From Ilumatobacteraceae bacterium (GTDB taxonomy: Bacteria; Actinomycetota; Acidimicrobiia; Acidimicrobiales; Ilumatobacteraceae), in contig JAJTEL010000008.1 in the NCBI GenBank assembly GCA_021299715.1, positions 1-64,000 on the forward strand: a stretch of DNA of 64,000 bases, read 5' to 3'. Below, one piece after another: positions 44,997 to 52,930 of the stretch; the first letter of the stretch is position 1, and every line of letters starts with the position of its first letter. The notes under the pieces are model-generated. The model was not told the DNA's origin, searched no databases, and saw only the letters and a program-made list of their open reading frames with translations. Position numbers and translations under genes: made by a program.

Positions 44997-45562
44997 CGTG
45001 CGTTGAATTCCTGCATCGCGGCTGCAATGCCAACTTCAAGAATTCGTTCCACAGCGTCGGCGGCAACTTCTACGGCAACGTCAAGAATTTTGCGCTCGGC
45101 TGCCGGAATGGAGGACAGAACATGGTCCGCGCCCTGTTCTTTTGATTGTGGCTTTCCCACTCCAATGCGAATGCGGATGTAGTCATCGGTACGCAGATGT
45201 TGCGAGATGGATTTCAATCCGTTGTGACCGGCTAATCCGCCACCCACTTTTATTTTCACCACACCAGGTGCAAGGTCGAGTTCGTCGTGAATGATGATGA
45301 TGTTTGTTGCAGTGTTTTTGAAGCGTCGAGCAAGTGGGCCTACTGCTTCGCCCGATTCATTCATGTAGGTCGTGGGAACAGCCAGGACAACAGGCTCGTC
45401 TTTAATGCGAGTTTCTGCAATCTGTGCGCGATCTCGGCCAACCTTCAAAGTGGCATTCGCGCGAGCAACGAGAACTTCAATGGCATCGGTGCCCACGTTG
45501 TGACGCGTACGGGCGTACTTCTTTCCGGGATTACCCAGGCCAACAATGAGCGTGCGCTGCAT
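44993..45562 (-). CDS. pth: Peptidyl-tRNA hydrolase
   Basis: 189 residues from ATG 45562, matching the family start (RTLIVGLGNPGKKYARTRHNVG with the catalytic His). Also PTTYMNESGEAVG, IIIIHDELDLAPGVVKIKVGGGLAGHNGLKSI and RIRIGVGKPQ. Recycles peptidyl-tRNA in the cytosol. The frame is open to 45595. Between rplY and mfd, as in many actinobacteria. Confidence 0.96.
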   Translation of the reverse strand: MQRTLIVGLGNPGKKYARTRHNVGTDAIEVLVARANATLKVGRDRAQIAETRIKDEPVVLAVPTTYMNESGEAVGPLARRFKNTATNIIIIHDELDLAPGVVKIKVGGGLAGHNGLKSISQHLRTDDYIRIRIGVGKPQSKEQGADHVLSSIPAAERKILDVAVEVAADAVERILEVGIAAAMQEFNAR

Positions 45563-45632
45563 GTCGCCAGTTCGCGGAGCGGAACGACGCAACATGAGAC
45601 GACCTATGAATCACGACCCAGCGGTCGCGAAA

Positions 45633-46256
45633 TCAGCTTGCTGCTTCAGGGGCTGCTTCAGCACCCTCGGCTGTTTCTTTTGCAGCTTCTGTTGCGGCGC
45701 GTGACATAAGCACGGTGACAACAGGCATTTCAGGATCGCCAATTGCAGCTACTCCGGCAGGCATTGCAATGTCGCTAAGGCGAATAACGCTGTCGGGAGT
45801 AAGAGCAGAAATGTCGATAGAGATTTCGTTTGGCACGTTTGCAGGAGTGGTGCGCACTTCAATGGTGTCAACTGCTGGGTCGACCAAACCACCGGCGGAA
45901 ACAACTGCCTTAGCGGTTCCGACAAGGTGAACAGGAACGTGCATGGTGATTTCTTCGGACAGGTTGATTTGAACGAAGTCGACGTGTGCAACGGTGCGAC
46001 GTACTGGGTGACGTTGCATTTCCTTCACGATTGCGTTGTAGGAAGTGCCAGCAACGTTTAACGAAAGAATTGTGTTTTGACCAGCGGGGCCTGACAGTGC
46101 AACACGAAGGTCGCGACGTGCGACGGACAAGGAGATGGGCTCCATGCCGTGTCCGTAGAGGACTGCTGGGATGCGGTCTTCGGCGCGGAGGCGACGTGAT
46201 GCGGCGCTGCCTGTTGCGCGACCGGTTTCGGCGGAGAGAGTTGCTGTATTCGACAC
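45633..46256 (-). CDS. rplY: 50S ribosomal protein bL25/CTC
   Basis: 207 residues from GTG 46256, the long CTC type: an N-terminal 5S-rRNA-binding domain (TATLSAETGRATGSAASRRLRAEDRIPAVLYGHGMEP) and the C-terminal TL5 domain (EEITMHVPVHLVGTAKAV...NVPNEISIDISALTPDSVIRLSDI), ending in an Ala/Glu tail. TAGACT lies 8 nt before the GTG. The frame is open to 46295, but that adds non-homologous residues. Lies between prs and pth. Confidence 0.94.
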   Translation of the reverse strand: MSNTATLSAETGRATGSAASRRLRAEDRIPAVLYGHGMEPISLSVARRDLRVALSGPAGQNTILSLNVAGTSYNAIVKEMQRHPVRRTVAHVDFVQINLSEEITMHVPVHLVGTAKAVVSAGGLVDPAVDTIEVRTTPANVPNEISIDISALTPDSVIRLSDIAMPAGVAAIGDPEMPVVTVLMSRAATEAAKETAEGAEAAPEAAS

Positions 46257-46346
46257 GGCTAGCGAGTCTATGCCCAATGCCCGCAAGTGCCACACGGGCC
46301 GAGAAAACCCCTCGAAAGGCGCCGACAGCGCACCCCGTTTGTGGGC

Positions 46347-47354
46347 TTAGGACTGGTTTTCGCCGTTAAACAGCTCGGAAACGCTGGTCTCGTCAAAGAC
46401 GGCAGACAGGGCGTCGGCGATGATTTTGGCCACCGACAGCACTTCGCACTTGTCGAAATGGTTCTGCTTGGCCAGGGGCAACGTGTTGGTGAGAACCACG
46501 CGAGAGATGGGCGACTGAGACAAACGCTCAACGGCAGGGTCGGACAGGACACCGTGAGTAGCCATGGCCCACACTTCCTTCGCCCCACGGTCGAGCAGCA
46601 ATTCGGCGGCCGACACGATGGTGCCGCCTGTGTCGATCATGTCGTCGGTGAGAATGCAGAGACGCCCGTCGATGTCACCGATGACTTCTTTTGCGATGGC
46701 AACGTTTTGTGTTCCCTTTGGACGACGCTTGTTAATGAATGCAACGTCGGCGTTTTTGTCGGACAGGTGTTGCGCGAAACGTTCAGCAACTTTTACGCGA
46801 CCAGCGTCGGGCGAAACAATGACGAGATCTTGGTCTGCGTGTTGACGCACATACTGCTCGAGCACAGGCAACGCGGTGAGGTGGTCGACAGGGCCAGAGA
46901 AGAAACCTTGAATTTGGCTGCTGTGCAAGTCGATAGACACCATGCGTGATGCGCCGGCAGCTTTAAACATGTCGGCAATAAGGCGCGCAGTAATTGGTTC
47001 ACGTCCTTCTGCTTTTCGATCTTGACGCGCGTAACCGTAGAAGGGGCACACTGCGGTAATTCGCTTTGCAGATGCGCGCTGTGCAGCGTCGATCATGATG
47101 AGCTGTTCCATGATGGAGTCGTTGATGGAGCCAGCGTCGGTTCCGAAGTGCGACTGCATAACGAAGACATCTCCACCGCGAATGCTGTCGGTGAAGCGAG
47201 GACGAATTTCTCCGTTAGCGAATTGCACAACGTTTGCATCGCCGAGTTCAACGTTGAGATGCCCAGCTACTTCTTGGGCGAGAGTGGGGTGCGTCCGTCC
47301 GGTGAAAAGCGATAAACGCTTGGTGGTCACTTTCTCCATGGAACGGGTGCTCAT
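46347..47354 (-). CDS. prs: Ribose-phosphate pyrophosphokinase
   Basis: 335 residues; makes PRPP from ribose-5-phosphate and ATP for nucleotide, His and Trp synthesis. Seen: LSLFTGRTHPTLAQEVA, VQFANGEIRPRFTDSIRGGDVFVMQS, CPFYGYARQDRKAEGREPITARLIADM, SIDLHSSQIQGFF (binding loop), and the PRPP motif LTDDMIDTGGTIV. ATG 47354 has TACACT 6 nt upstream. In M. tuberculosis glmU precedes prs; here a tRNA does. First gene of the leftward prs-rplY-pth-mfd-mazG-eno-ftsB run. Confidence 0.97.
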   Translation of the reverse strand: MSTRSMEKVTTKRLSLFTGRTHPTLAQEVAGHLNVELGDANVVQFANGEIRPRFTDSIRGGDVFVMQSHFGTDAGSINDSIMEQLIMIDAAQRASAKRITAVCPFYGYARQDRKAEGREPITARLIADMFKAAGASRMVSIDLHSSQIQGFFSGPVDHLTALPVLEQYVRQHADQDLVIVSPDAGRVKVAERFAQHLSDKNADVAFINKRRPKGTQNVAIAKEVIGDIDGRLCILTDDMIDTGGTIVSAAELLLDRGAKEVWAMATHGVLSDPAVERLSQSPISRVVLTNTLPLAKQNHFDKCEVLSVAKIIADALSAVFDETSVSELFNGENQS

Positions 47355-47360
47355 AGAGCA

Positions 47361-47366
47361 AGTGTA
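47361..47366 (-). promoter_or_regulatory. -10 hexamer for leaderless prs
   Basis: TACACT on the minus strand, 6 nt before the ATG of prs; downstream of the tRNA-Gln hairpin. Confidence 0.45.
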
Positions 47367-47390
47367 GAACGCGAGCAGTCACTGGGTATC

Positions 47391-47410
47391 TGTCGGCACT
47401 TTTGCCGACA
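47391..47410 (-). terminator. Hairpin after tRNA-Gln
   Basis: Perfect 7-bp stem (TGTCGGC/GCCGACA) with a 6-nt loop, 31 nt beyond the tRNA 3' end and before the prs promoter element. Likely ends the tRNA transcript; no strong U-run. Confidence 0.55.
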
Positions 47411-47440
47411 CACCGTGTGCATGCGTATCTGTTGGTCGGA

Positions 47441-47515
47441 TGGTTCCGGGAAGAGGACTCGAACCCCTATTTTCTGGACCAAAACCAGACGTCCTGCCAA
47501 TTGGACGATCCCGGA
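47441..47515 (-). tRNA. tRNA-Gln (anticodon TTG), CCA encoded
   Basis: On the minus strand a full cloverleaf: 7-bp acceptor TCCGGGA/TCCCGGA, anticodon stem TCTGG/CCAGA with loop TTTTGGT giving anticodon TTG, and T-arm loop with GGTTCGAGTCC. The discriminator base A is followed by encoded CCA (47443-47441). Without CCA it spans 47444-47515. Confidence 0.95.
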
Positions 47516-47562
47516 AAGCGACTCATACGGTAGCGGATTTTCACTTTTCCCGAATGTCCCGA

Positions 47563-47568
47563 TAGGTT
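47563..47568 (+). promoter_or_regulatory. -10 hexamer upstream of bS22
   Basis: TAGGTT, 10 nt before ATG 47579, in the 63-bp spacer diverging from tRNA-Gln. Confidence 0.4.
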
Positions 47569-47578
47569 CTTATTCCTT

Positions 47579-47671
47579 ATGGGTTCACTGATCAAGAAGC
47601 GCCGCAAGCGCATGCGTAAGAAGAAGCACAAGAAAATGCTCCGTCGTACGCGTCACCAGCGTCGCAAATAG
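47579..47671 (+). CDS. Small ribosomal protein bS22 (AURKAIP1/COX24-domain)
   Basis: Thirty-residue, extremely basic peptide (about two thirds Lys/Arg) beginning MGSLIKKRRKRMRKKKHKK. It matches the actinobacterial 30S protein bS22 seen in mycobacterial ribosome structures (begins MGSVIKKRRKRM), which binds near the decoding centre. Encoded between divergent tRNA-Gln and convergent ispE. No clear ribosome site; a TAGGTT element is 10 nt upstream. A strong hairpin follows at 47697-47725. Confidence 0.92.
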   Translation: MGSLIKKRRKRMRKKKHKKMLRRTRHQRRK

Positions 47672-47689
47672 TCGAACAATTCCAGTTTC

Positions 47690-48439
47690 TTAAGCAACAA
47701 CGCGTCCCGCATCGGGGCGCGTTGTCGTGTGTACCACCATCAGTCCATCGGGCGTTTTGCCTGTGGAAGTGAGGTGGCCGTGGGCAAACCACGTGGCTCC
47801 GGACCCTGCCAGATGTGGCTGAACGCCAAAGGCAGTGGCAATTCGTTCCCGCCATGTGAGTAGTTCGGGTACGGCGTGAAGTGCGGCAGGCTCAAGATCG
47901 TTCCCGTTGGTTCCCGTGGGTCCGCCCATGGCATCCCAGGTTGCATACACCAACGGCGTTGGCACATGAACTGGCGGAATGAACAATGTGAGGTCCATGT
48001 GTTCGTACGGCAGGGGCGTCACCTTTTCTCCGATACCTGCAACGTGAGCTCTTCCGCCAACAAGAGAAAACGGCACGTCGGCACCAAGTGCTGCGGCGTG
48101 AATGGGGTCGGTGTGTTCGGCCCAGCGAAGAACTGCGGCTGCATCGGTGGAACCACCGCCAAGTCCGCCGCCGTGTGGAATGTTCTTTTCAATGCGAACC
48201 TTTGCGGTGCGATTGCTGCGCGCAAGTGCTTTATGAACCAAGTTTGATTCATCGGTGGGGACACCCGTTGCAAATGGACCAGTCACAGTGAGTTGAGTAG
48301 TGGGGGAGTCCTCGATTCGCACAATGTCGGTGAGCGCAAGTGCAACCATTTCGGCGTCGATGAGGTGATAGCCATCTTCACGAACACCTGTTACGCGCAA
48401 CGTCAGCGTGAGTTTCGCTGGGGCTTCAAGCGAGATCAT
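47690..48439 (-). CDS. ispE: 4-diphosphocytidyl-2-C-methyl-D-erythritol kinase
   Basis: GHMP kinase of the MEP isoprenoid pathway, 249 residues. N-terminal EAPAKLTLTLRVTGVREDGYHLIDAEM, ATP loop IPHGGGLGGGSTDAAAVL, and LAGSGATWFA near the C-terminus. Slightly shorter than the usual 290. Start overlaps the rsmA stop (ATGA), last gene of the leftward operon metG-tatD-rlpA-like-rsmA-ispE, the same pathway as dxs. Confidence 0.95.
   Translation of the reverse strand: MISLEAPAKLTLTLRVTGVREDGYHLIDAEMVALALTDIVRIEDSPTTQLTVTGPFATGVPTDESNLVHKALARSNRTAKVRIEKNIPHGGGLGGGSTDAAAVLRWAEHTDPIHAAALGADVPFSLVGGRAHVAGIGEKVTPLPYEHMDLTLFIPPVHVPTPLVYATWDAMGGPTGTNGNDLEPAALHAVPELLTWRERIATAFGVQPHLAGSGATWFAHGHLTSTGKTPDGLMVVHTTTRPDAGRVVA
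47697..47725. terminator. Strong hairpin at the bS22/ispE convergent ends
   Basis: 13-bp stem (arms starting ACAACGCG, ending CGCGTTGT, one G-U pair) with a 3-nt loop. It overlaps the last codons of ispE and lies 25 nt after bS22; probably terminates bS22 transcription. No T-run either side. Confidence 0.5.
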
Positions 48440-49263
48440 TCGCTGACTCCTACAACGTGTGCAAGGCGAATCCAATCGTGCACTGTCAGTTCTTCTGCAC
48501 GTGCCGTTGGTGCAATGCGAGCTGCATCGAATTGTTCTGGAGTAACACGACCTGCCAGAGCACCACGCAACATTTTGCGCCGCTTTGCAAAGCCCATTTT
48601 CACCAATGAAAACAACTGCTGTGGAGACAGTTCAGAATCAAGTGGTTGGGGGTGGCGCACAATTTCTACGAGAGCAGATTCCACATTGGGTCGTGGAAGA
48701 AAGACCGACGCAGGAACAAGTCCCACCACCCGCGCGGAGGCATAGAACGCAACTTTCACGCTGAGCGCGCCGTATGCCTCGGTAGATGGCGATGCACTGA
48801 ATCGTTCACCCACTTCTTTCTGCACCATGACCAGCATGCGCTTTACGTTTGGCACAAAGTCCAAAATGTCTGCAACCAATGGGGTAGCAACGTTGTACGG
48901 GAGGTTTGCAACAAGTGCCCACTCGTTGCTGCCACTTAATAGTTCTGCCCAATGAATTTTCATGGCATCGGCATGGACAATACGAACATTGTCTAGATGC
49001 CCAACATTCTCTGTCAGAAGGGGAATGAGTGAGTCATCAACTTCAACTGCAGTGACCTGAGCGTTGGTTTCTGCAAGGGCGAGGGTGAGTGAACCAAGCC
49101 CGGCACCAATCTCTACAACGTGACCGTGGCCTTCAATATTTGCAAGCCGCGCAATTCGCCGGACAGTGTTTGGGTCGACAACGAAGTTTTGGCCTAACGC
49201 ACGTTTTGCACGTAAGCCGGCGCCTTCTAACTGGCGTGATGCATCGCTACGAGAAAGTGTCAC
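48436..49263 (-). CDS. rsmA: 16S rRNA (adenine1518-N6/adenine1519-N6)-dimethyltransferase
   Basis: 275-residue KsgA/RsmA that dimethylates two adenines in helix 45 of 16S rRNA. RAKRALGQNFVVDPNTVRRIARLA at the N-terminus, SAM motif VVEIGAGLGSLTLAL, acidic VEVDDSLIPLL, catalytic NLPYNVATP, then FYASARVVGLVPASVFLPRPNVESALV and a C-terminal four-helix domain. Overlaps neighbours by 4 nt at both ends. Same gene order as M. tuberculosis Rv1007c-Rv1011. Confidence 0.97.
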   Translation of the reverse strand: MTLSRSDASRQLEGAGLRAKRALGQNFVVDPNTVRRIARLANIEGHGHVVEIGAGLGSLTLALAETNAQVTAVEVDDSLIPLLTENVGHLDNVRIVHADAMKIHWAELLSGSNEWALVANLPYNVATPLVADILDFVPNVKRMLVMVQKEVGERFSASPSTEAYGALSVKVAFYASARVVGLVPASVFLPRPNVESALVEIVRHPQPLDSELSPQQLFSLVKMGFAKRRKMLRGALAGRVTPEQFDAARIAPTARAEELTVHDWIRLAHVVGVSE

Positions 49264-49769
49264 CAGGTCAGCTCAACAGGAATTGGTGCGTCGACAAGTT
49301 CTGCGATGGCTTCAAAGACACTGGCATCAAGAGTGATGTCGAAGGCGCCTGACGAATTCAAAATGATGTTCACGTTGAAACATTTTGTCTTTAGGCCGTT
49401 GTTGAGGTTGCGAACAGTGATCTCTGCTCCAAGTGGTGCGAGCGATGTAACGCAACCGGTTTTTGCAGAAGTAGGGAAACGCTTAAACGATGCCGTGCCA
49501 CGCGCCATTTGTCCGTTGTTATCTGCGGGGTATGCAATTTGGCCCTGTCCGTTCGGATCTGCACTGACTGGCCCATCAAGGTTGGCGGGAGCATCGGCTG
49601 TGCTATCGGTGGCCAAGCCAAGATCGAGCGTTGTCGTTGTGGCCACACTGGTATCTGTTTTTGCTGTGTCGGCAGAGCGTCCGGATGCCATGAACCCAAT
49701 GACAGCAATTGCAACTGTTGCCACGACGGCAACGGTGATGCGGTTCTTGTCGATGCGGGAGAGATCCAT
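49260..49769 (-). CDS. Membrane-anchored RlpA-like double-psi beta-barrel protein
   Basis: 169 residues. N-terminal membrane segment (ITVAVVATVAIAVIGFMA), a Thr/Asp/Ala-rich linker, then from about 90 a domain matching the RlpA-like DPBB: ARGTASFKRF, APLGAEITVRNLNNGLKTKCFNVNIILNSSGAFDITLDASVFEAIAELVDAPIPVELTW. Two cysteines (about 107 and 129) could pair. The catalytic His of lytic RlpA is not evident. It occupies the place of rpfB between tatD and rsmA in M. tuberculosis. Recognition is by pattern only; a peptidoglycan role is inferred. Confidence 0.68.
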   Translation of the reverse strand: MDLSRIDKNRITVAVVATVAIAVIGFMASGRSADTAKTDTSVATTTTLDLGLATDSTADAPANLDGPVSADPNGQGQIAYPADNNGQMARGTASFKRFPTSAKTGCVTSLAPLGAEITVRNLNNGLKTKCFNVNIILNSSGAFDITLDASVFEAIAELVDAPIPVELTW

Positions 49770-49773
49770 GTAC

Positions 49774-50547
49774 CTACGAATGTATGCGCGGAAACGCCTG
49801 TAATGCGTTCGCGGTAGTGAGTGCGGCGAACTCTTGGGCGTCTATGCCACGTAAGTCGGCAATGGCGGTGCCCACAATGCCAACGTGTGCAGGCTCATTT
49901 GGCCGACCACGGTGCGGTACGGGGGCAAGGAATGGACTATCCGTTTCCACAAGGATGCGATCGCTTGGGCACTGAACAGCTGCTTCTCGAAGTTCCACGG
50001 CGTTCTTGAAAGTAACAATGCCACTGAAGGACAAGTACGCACCACGGTTCACGCACTCGCGTGCTTCATTGGGTCCGCCAGTGAAGCAGTGAATGATGGT
50101 GTTGTTGGGAATTCCCTCGGCATCAAGAACATCGAAGGTGTCTTGCCAGGCATCTCGTGTGTGTATGACGAGAGTGAGATTGTGTTGATGTGCAAGTGCA
50201 ATTTGCTCGGCAAAGGCACGCATCTGCACGTCTCGCGGCGAGTGTTCGTAGTAGTAATCCAAACCGCATTCGCCAATTCCCACCACTCGTGGCGAATCAA
50301 TGAATGGAACGATGGAATCGACACCTTGCGTGGCGTCATGCGGATGCAGTCCGATGGTTGCCCACACGTCGTTGTTTGAGTTGGCAATAGAAAGTGCTTG
50401 CGTGCATGTCTCTGCATCGCACCCAATAACAACAAAGCGCTCAACGCCCGCCTCACGGGCACGCGTGAGAGATTCGTGAGAAGCAAATGCCATCTTGTCG
50501 TCGTGAATGTGGCAATGAGTGTCGGTCCAGCCGCGTGCGTAACTCAT
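49774..50547 (-). CDS. tatD: TatD-family metal-dependent DNase/hydrolase
   Basis: 257-residue TIM-barrel hydrolase. WTDTHCHIHD (metal His pair), ATIGLHPHDA, VGIGECGLDYYYEHSPRDVQMRAFAEQIALA, LTLVIHTRDAW, IHCFTGG and ILVETDSPFLAPVPHRGRPNEP are all standard. Such enzymes are 3'-5' exonucleases. Its start overlaps the end of metG by 4 nt; the metG-tatD pair is conserved in bacteria. Confidence 0.95.
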   Translation of the reverse strand: MSYARGWTDTHCHIHDDKMAFASHESLTRAREAGVERFVVIGCDAETCTQALSIANSNNDVWATIGLHPHDATQGVDSIVPFIDSPRVVGIGECGLDYYYEHSPRDVQMRAFAEQIALAHQHNLTLVIHTRDAWQDTFDVLDAEGIPNNTIIHCFTGGPNEARECVNRGAYLSFSGIVTFKNAVELREAAVQCPSDRILVETDSPFLAPVPHRGRPNEPAHVGIVGTAIADLRGIDAQEFAALTTANALQAFPRIHS

Positions 50548-52052
50548 GAAATGGTGCGCCGTGGGAAAAGCGGATCACCCTTCTCGACGGGTTGTCCCGG
50601 CGTGTATTGACCCCATTGAACATCGGACGGAATACGACACTGCTCAATGTCTGTGGTCATTCCGATACGACGCCAAATTTCGCGAGCCGTATCGGGGATA
50701 GCGGGAAACGCCAAGATGGTGACAATGCGAAGTGCCTCTAGTGCATCTCCCATGATCTCGTCGACGTGAGTTCCAGGTTCTGCTTTCCATGGCTCGTTGT
50801 TTTCAAGATGCGCATTAGTTGCACGAATAAGTTGCCATGTTGCTTCAAGCGCACGCGATGGTTGCACCTGTTCCCAATGCGCCATGGTGTCGGCAACCGA
50901 AAGCGCCGCAACAGATGCGAGTGGGCTGTTTGGCGATGGTGCAGTTCCGAGTCCGTTGCACTTCTTGCCTACAACCGTTGCAACACGTGCGGCCAAGTTG
51001 CCCAAGTTGTTGGCAAGGTCTGAGTTGTAGCGGCCAATGAGACCTTCGTAGGTGAAGTCTCCGTCGCTGCCATACGTGGTTTCGGCTAGTACGTAATAAC
51101 GAAAACCATCAACACCAATTTCATCAACAAGGTCGAGTGGGTTTACAACGTTTCCTGATGTCTTCGACATTTTTTCGCCGCCGACCAATAGCCAACCGCC
51201 AACGGCCCAGCCTTTTGGTGGCTCAATGCCAGCAGACATGAGCATTGCGGGCCAATACACATTGTGGAATCGCACAATGTCTTTGCCGATGAGATGATGA
51301 TTAACCGGCCACCACTCATTGAACTTTGTGTCGTCGGTTCCGTAGCCAATTGCCGTGATGTAGTTGGCGAGCGCATCGAACCACACGTACGCAACGTGTG
51401 AGGAGTCGAAGGGGAGCGGGATTCCCCACGTCAGCGTTTTGCGACTCACAGAGAAGTCGTGAAGGCCTTGCTTAATGAAGCCCAGCACTTCATTGACACG
51501 ATGTTCGGGAACAACAGCGCCGGGATGTGATGAATACCAGTCGATGAGTCGTTGTTCGAAACGAGACAAACGGAAGAAGTAATTCTCTTCTTCAACATGT
51601 TCAACAGGGCGCTTGTGAATGGGGCAGTTGCCGTTATCGAGATCGTCTTCGGTGAAGTACGCCTCGCATGCAACGCAGTACAAGCCCTTGTATGTGTCTA
51701 GTTCAATGTCGCCGGCATCGAAACAAGCCTGAAGCAGTTTGATGACTCCGGCTTTGTGACGCGCTTCGGTAGTGCGAATGAAGTCGTTATTGGAGATGTT
51801 GAGGCGTTCCCATGCTTGTTGGAAAAGAGGCGCGATGGAATCTGTGAACTCTTGGGGAGTAGTACCTGCAGCATCGGCTGCTTGCTGAATCTTTAATCCG
51901 TGTTCATCGGTACCAGTAAGGAAGTACACATCGTCACCAAGAAGGCGATGCCAGCGGGCAAGAGCATCGCCAACAATGGTGGTGTACGCATGCCCAAGGT
52001 GTGGGCGCGCGTTCACGTAATAGATAGGTGTAGTCAGGTAGTACTTGCCCAC
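50544..52052 (-). CDS. metG: Methionyl-tRNA synthetase
   Basis: 502-residue class I synthetase. HIGH-type ARPHLGHAYT near residue 15-24, FLTGTDEHGLKIQQAA, a Cys-containing insert (LYCVACEAYFTEDDLDNGNCPIHK), and the KMSKS loop EKMSKTSGNVVNPLDL, followed by the anticodon-binding helical domain. No C-terminal tRNA-binding EMAP domain, typical for this length. GTG start with TAGCCT 6 nt upstream. Confidence 0.97.
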   Translation of the reverse strand: MGKYYLTTPIYYVNARPHLGHAYTTIVGDALARWHRLLGDDVYFLTGTDEHGLKIQQAADAAGTTPQEFTDSIAPLFQQAWERLNISNNDFIRTTEARHKAGVIKLLQACFDAGDIELDTYKGLYCVACEAYFTEDDLDNGNCPIHKRPVEHVEEENYFFRLSRFEQRLIDWYSSHPGAVVPEHRVNEVLGFIKQGLHDFSVSRKTLTWGIPLPFDSSHVAYVWFDALANYITAIGYGTDDTKFNEWWPVNHHLIGKDIVRFHNVYWPAMLMSAGIEPPKGWAVGGWLLVGGEKMSKTSGNVVNPLDLVDEIGVDGFRYYVLAETTYGSDGDFTYEGLIGRYNSDLANNLGNLAARVATVVGKKCNGLGTAPSPNSPLASVAALSVADTMAHWEQVQPSRALEATWQLIRATNAHLENNEPWKAEPGTHVDEIMGDALEALRIVTILAFPAIPDTAREIWRRIGMTTDIEQCRIPSDVQWGQYTPGQPVEKGDPLFPRRTIS

Positions 52053-52058
52053 TCGTTC

Positions 52059-52064
52059 AGGCTA
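52059..52064 (-). promoter_or_regulatory. -10 hexamer for leaderless metG
   Basis: TAGCCT on the minus strand, 6 nt before the metG GTG; probably drives the metG-ispE operon. Confidence 0.45.
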
Positions 52065-52114
52065 GGGCACAGAAGGTGCTGGTCGTCGGTTCGTTTTCTG
52101 ACGTGGTTGTTTCA

Positions 52115-52120
52115 TACGCT
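52115..52120 (+). promoter_or_regulatory. -10 hexamer for leaderless thioesterase gene
   Basis: TACGCT, 7 nt before ATG 52128; supports this start over earlier in-frame ones inside metG antisense. Confidence 0.4.
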
Positions 52121-52127
52121 TGAACAC

Positions 52128-52928
52128 ATGCCCTTCGAGTTCGATACTGCCATTGCCGCAACACCTGTTGGAGGTGGTGTGTACGACACTCCTGTTGAAG
52201 AACGCTGGGACATCAACGGAAATGCCAATGGGGGCTATTTATTGGCGTTAGTGGCAAATTCCATGCGAGCAGAGAGCGGACGTGCGCATCCCGTTTCTGT
52301 CTCCATGCATTTCTTGTCGCCGGCTCCTGCTGGCGCGGCACAAACACACACCGAAGTTGTGAAAGCAGGGCGTCGACTTGCAACGGTGACGGGTCGTTTG
52401 GTTCGCGATGGTAAAGATCTAGTTCGCAGCATCGGAACTTTCGGCGATGTAGATGCAGATCAAGGTCCACAATCGAATACGCGGCCTTATGTTGATTTGC
52501 CGTCGTTTGAAGACTGCATGCCCCGTGCAGTAAATCCAGATGTTCCCATGGGCTTGTCATCACGACTAGATATGCGACTGCACCCCGATGACACAGGCTT
52601 TGCTCGTAATGAACCAAACGGAATTGCGCGTGCTCGCGGATGGTTCACCTTCAAAGATGGTCGTCCCGTAGACACCATGGGCTTGTTGCTCGCGGCCGAT
52701 GCATTTCCGCCCGTCATGTTCAATCTGTTTGGCATGCAAGGGTGGGTGCCCACCATTGAGTTCACGGTTCATGTCCGTGCAATTCCCGCACCCGGCCCCA
52801 TTGCATGTGAGTTCACAAGCTCTGTTGTGCAGGGTGGATATTGGGAAGAAGATGGCGTGATGTGGGACTCGACGGGTCGCGTTGTGGCCATGAGTCGTCA
52901 ACTGGCGTTAGCGCCACTTGGTCAATAA
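52128..52928 (+). CDS. Acyl-CoA thioesterase-like double-hotdog protein
   Basis: 266 residues. Two hotdog halves: WDINGNANGGYLLALVANSMRAESGRAHPVSVSMHFLSPAPAG...VVKAGRRLATVTGRLVRDGKDLVRSIGTFG, and GWFTFKDGRPVDTMGLLLAADAFPPVMF...VPTIEFTVHVRAIPAPGPIACEF...EEDGVMWDSTGRVVAMSRQLALAP. This is the TesB-like/4HBT_3 architecture that hydrolyses acyl-CoA. Physiological substrate unknown, but it fits the acyl-CoA ligase and hydratases in the window. Divergent from metG, 2 nt before the convergent HAD gene end. Confidence 0.88.
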   Translation: MPFEFDTAIAATPVGGGVYDTPVEERWDINGNANGGYLLALVANSMRAESGRAHPVSVSMHFLSPAPAGAAQTHTEVVKAGRRLATVTGRLVRDGKDLVRSIGTFGDVDADQGPQSNTRPYVDLPSFEDCMPRAVNPDVPMGLSSRLDMRLHPDDTGFARNEPNGIARARGWFTFKDGRPVDTMGLLLAADAFPPVMFNLFGMQGWVPTIEFTVHVRAIPAPGPIACEFTSSVVQGGYWEEDGVMWDSTGRVVAMSRQLALAPLGQ

Positions 52929-52930
52929 CG

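Noticed and set aside
46287-46949. 220-codon open frame opposite prs
   Set aside because: Fully antisense to a certain gene; no domain, no ribosome site.
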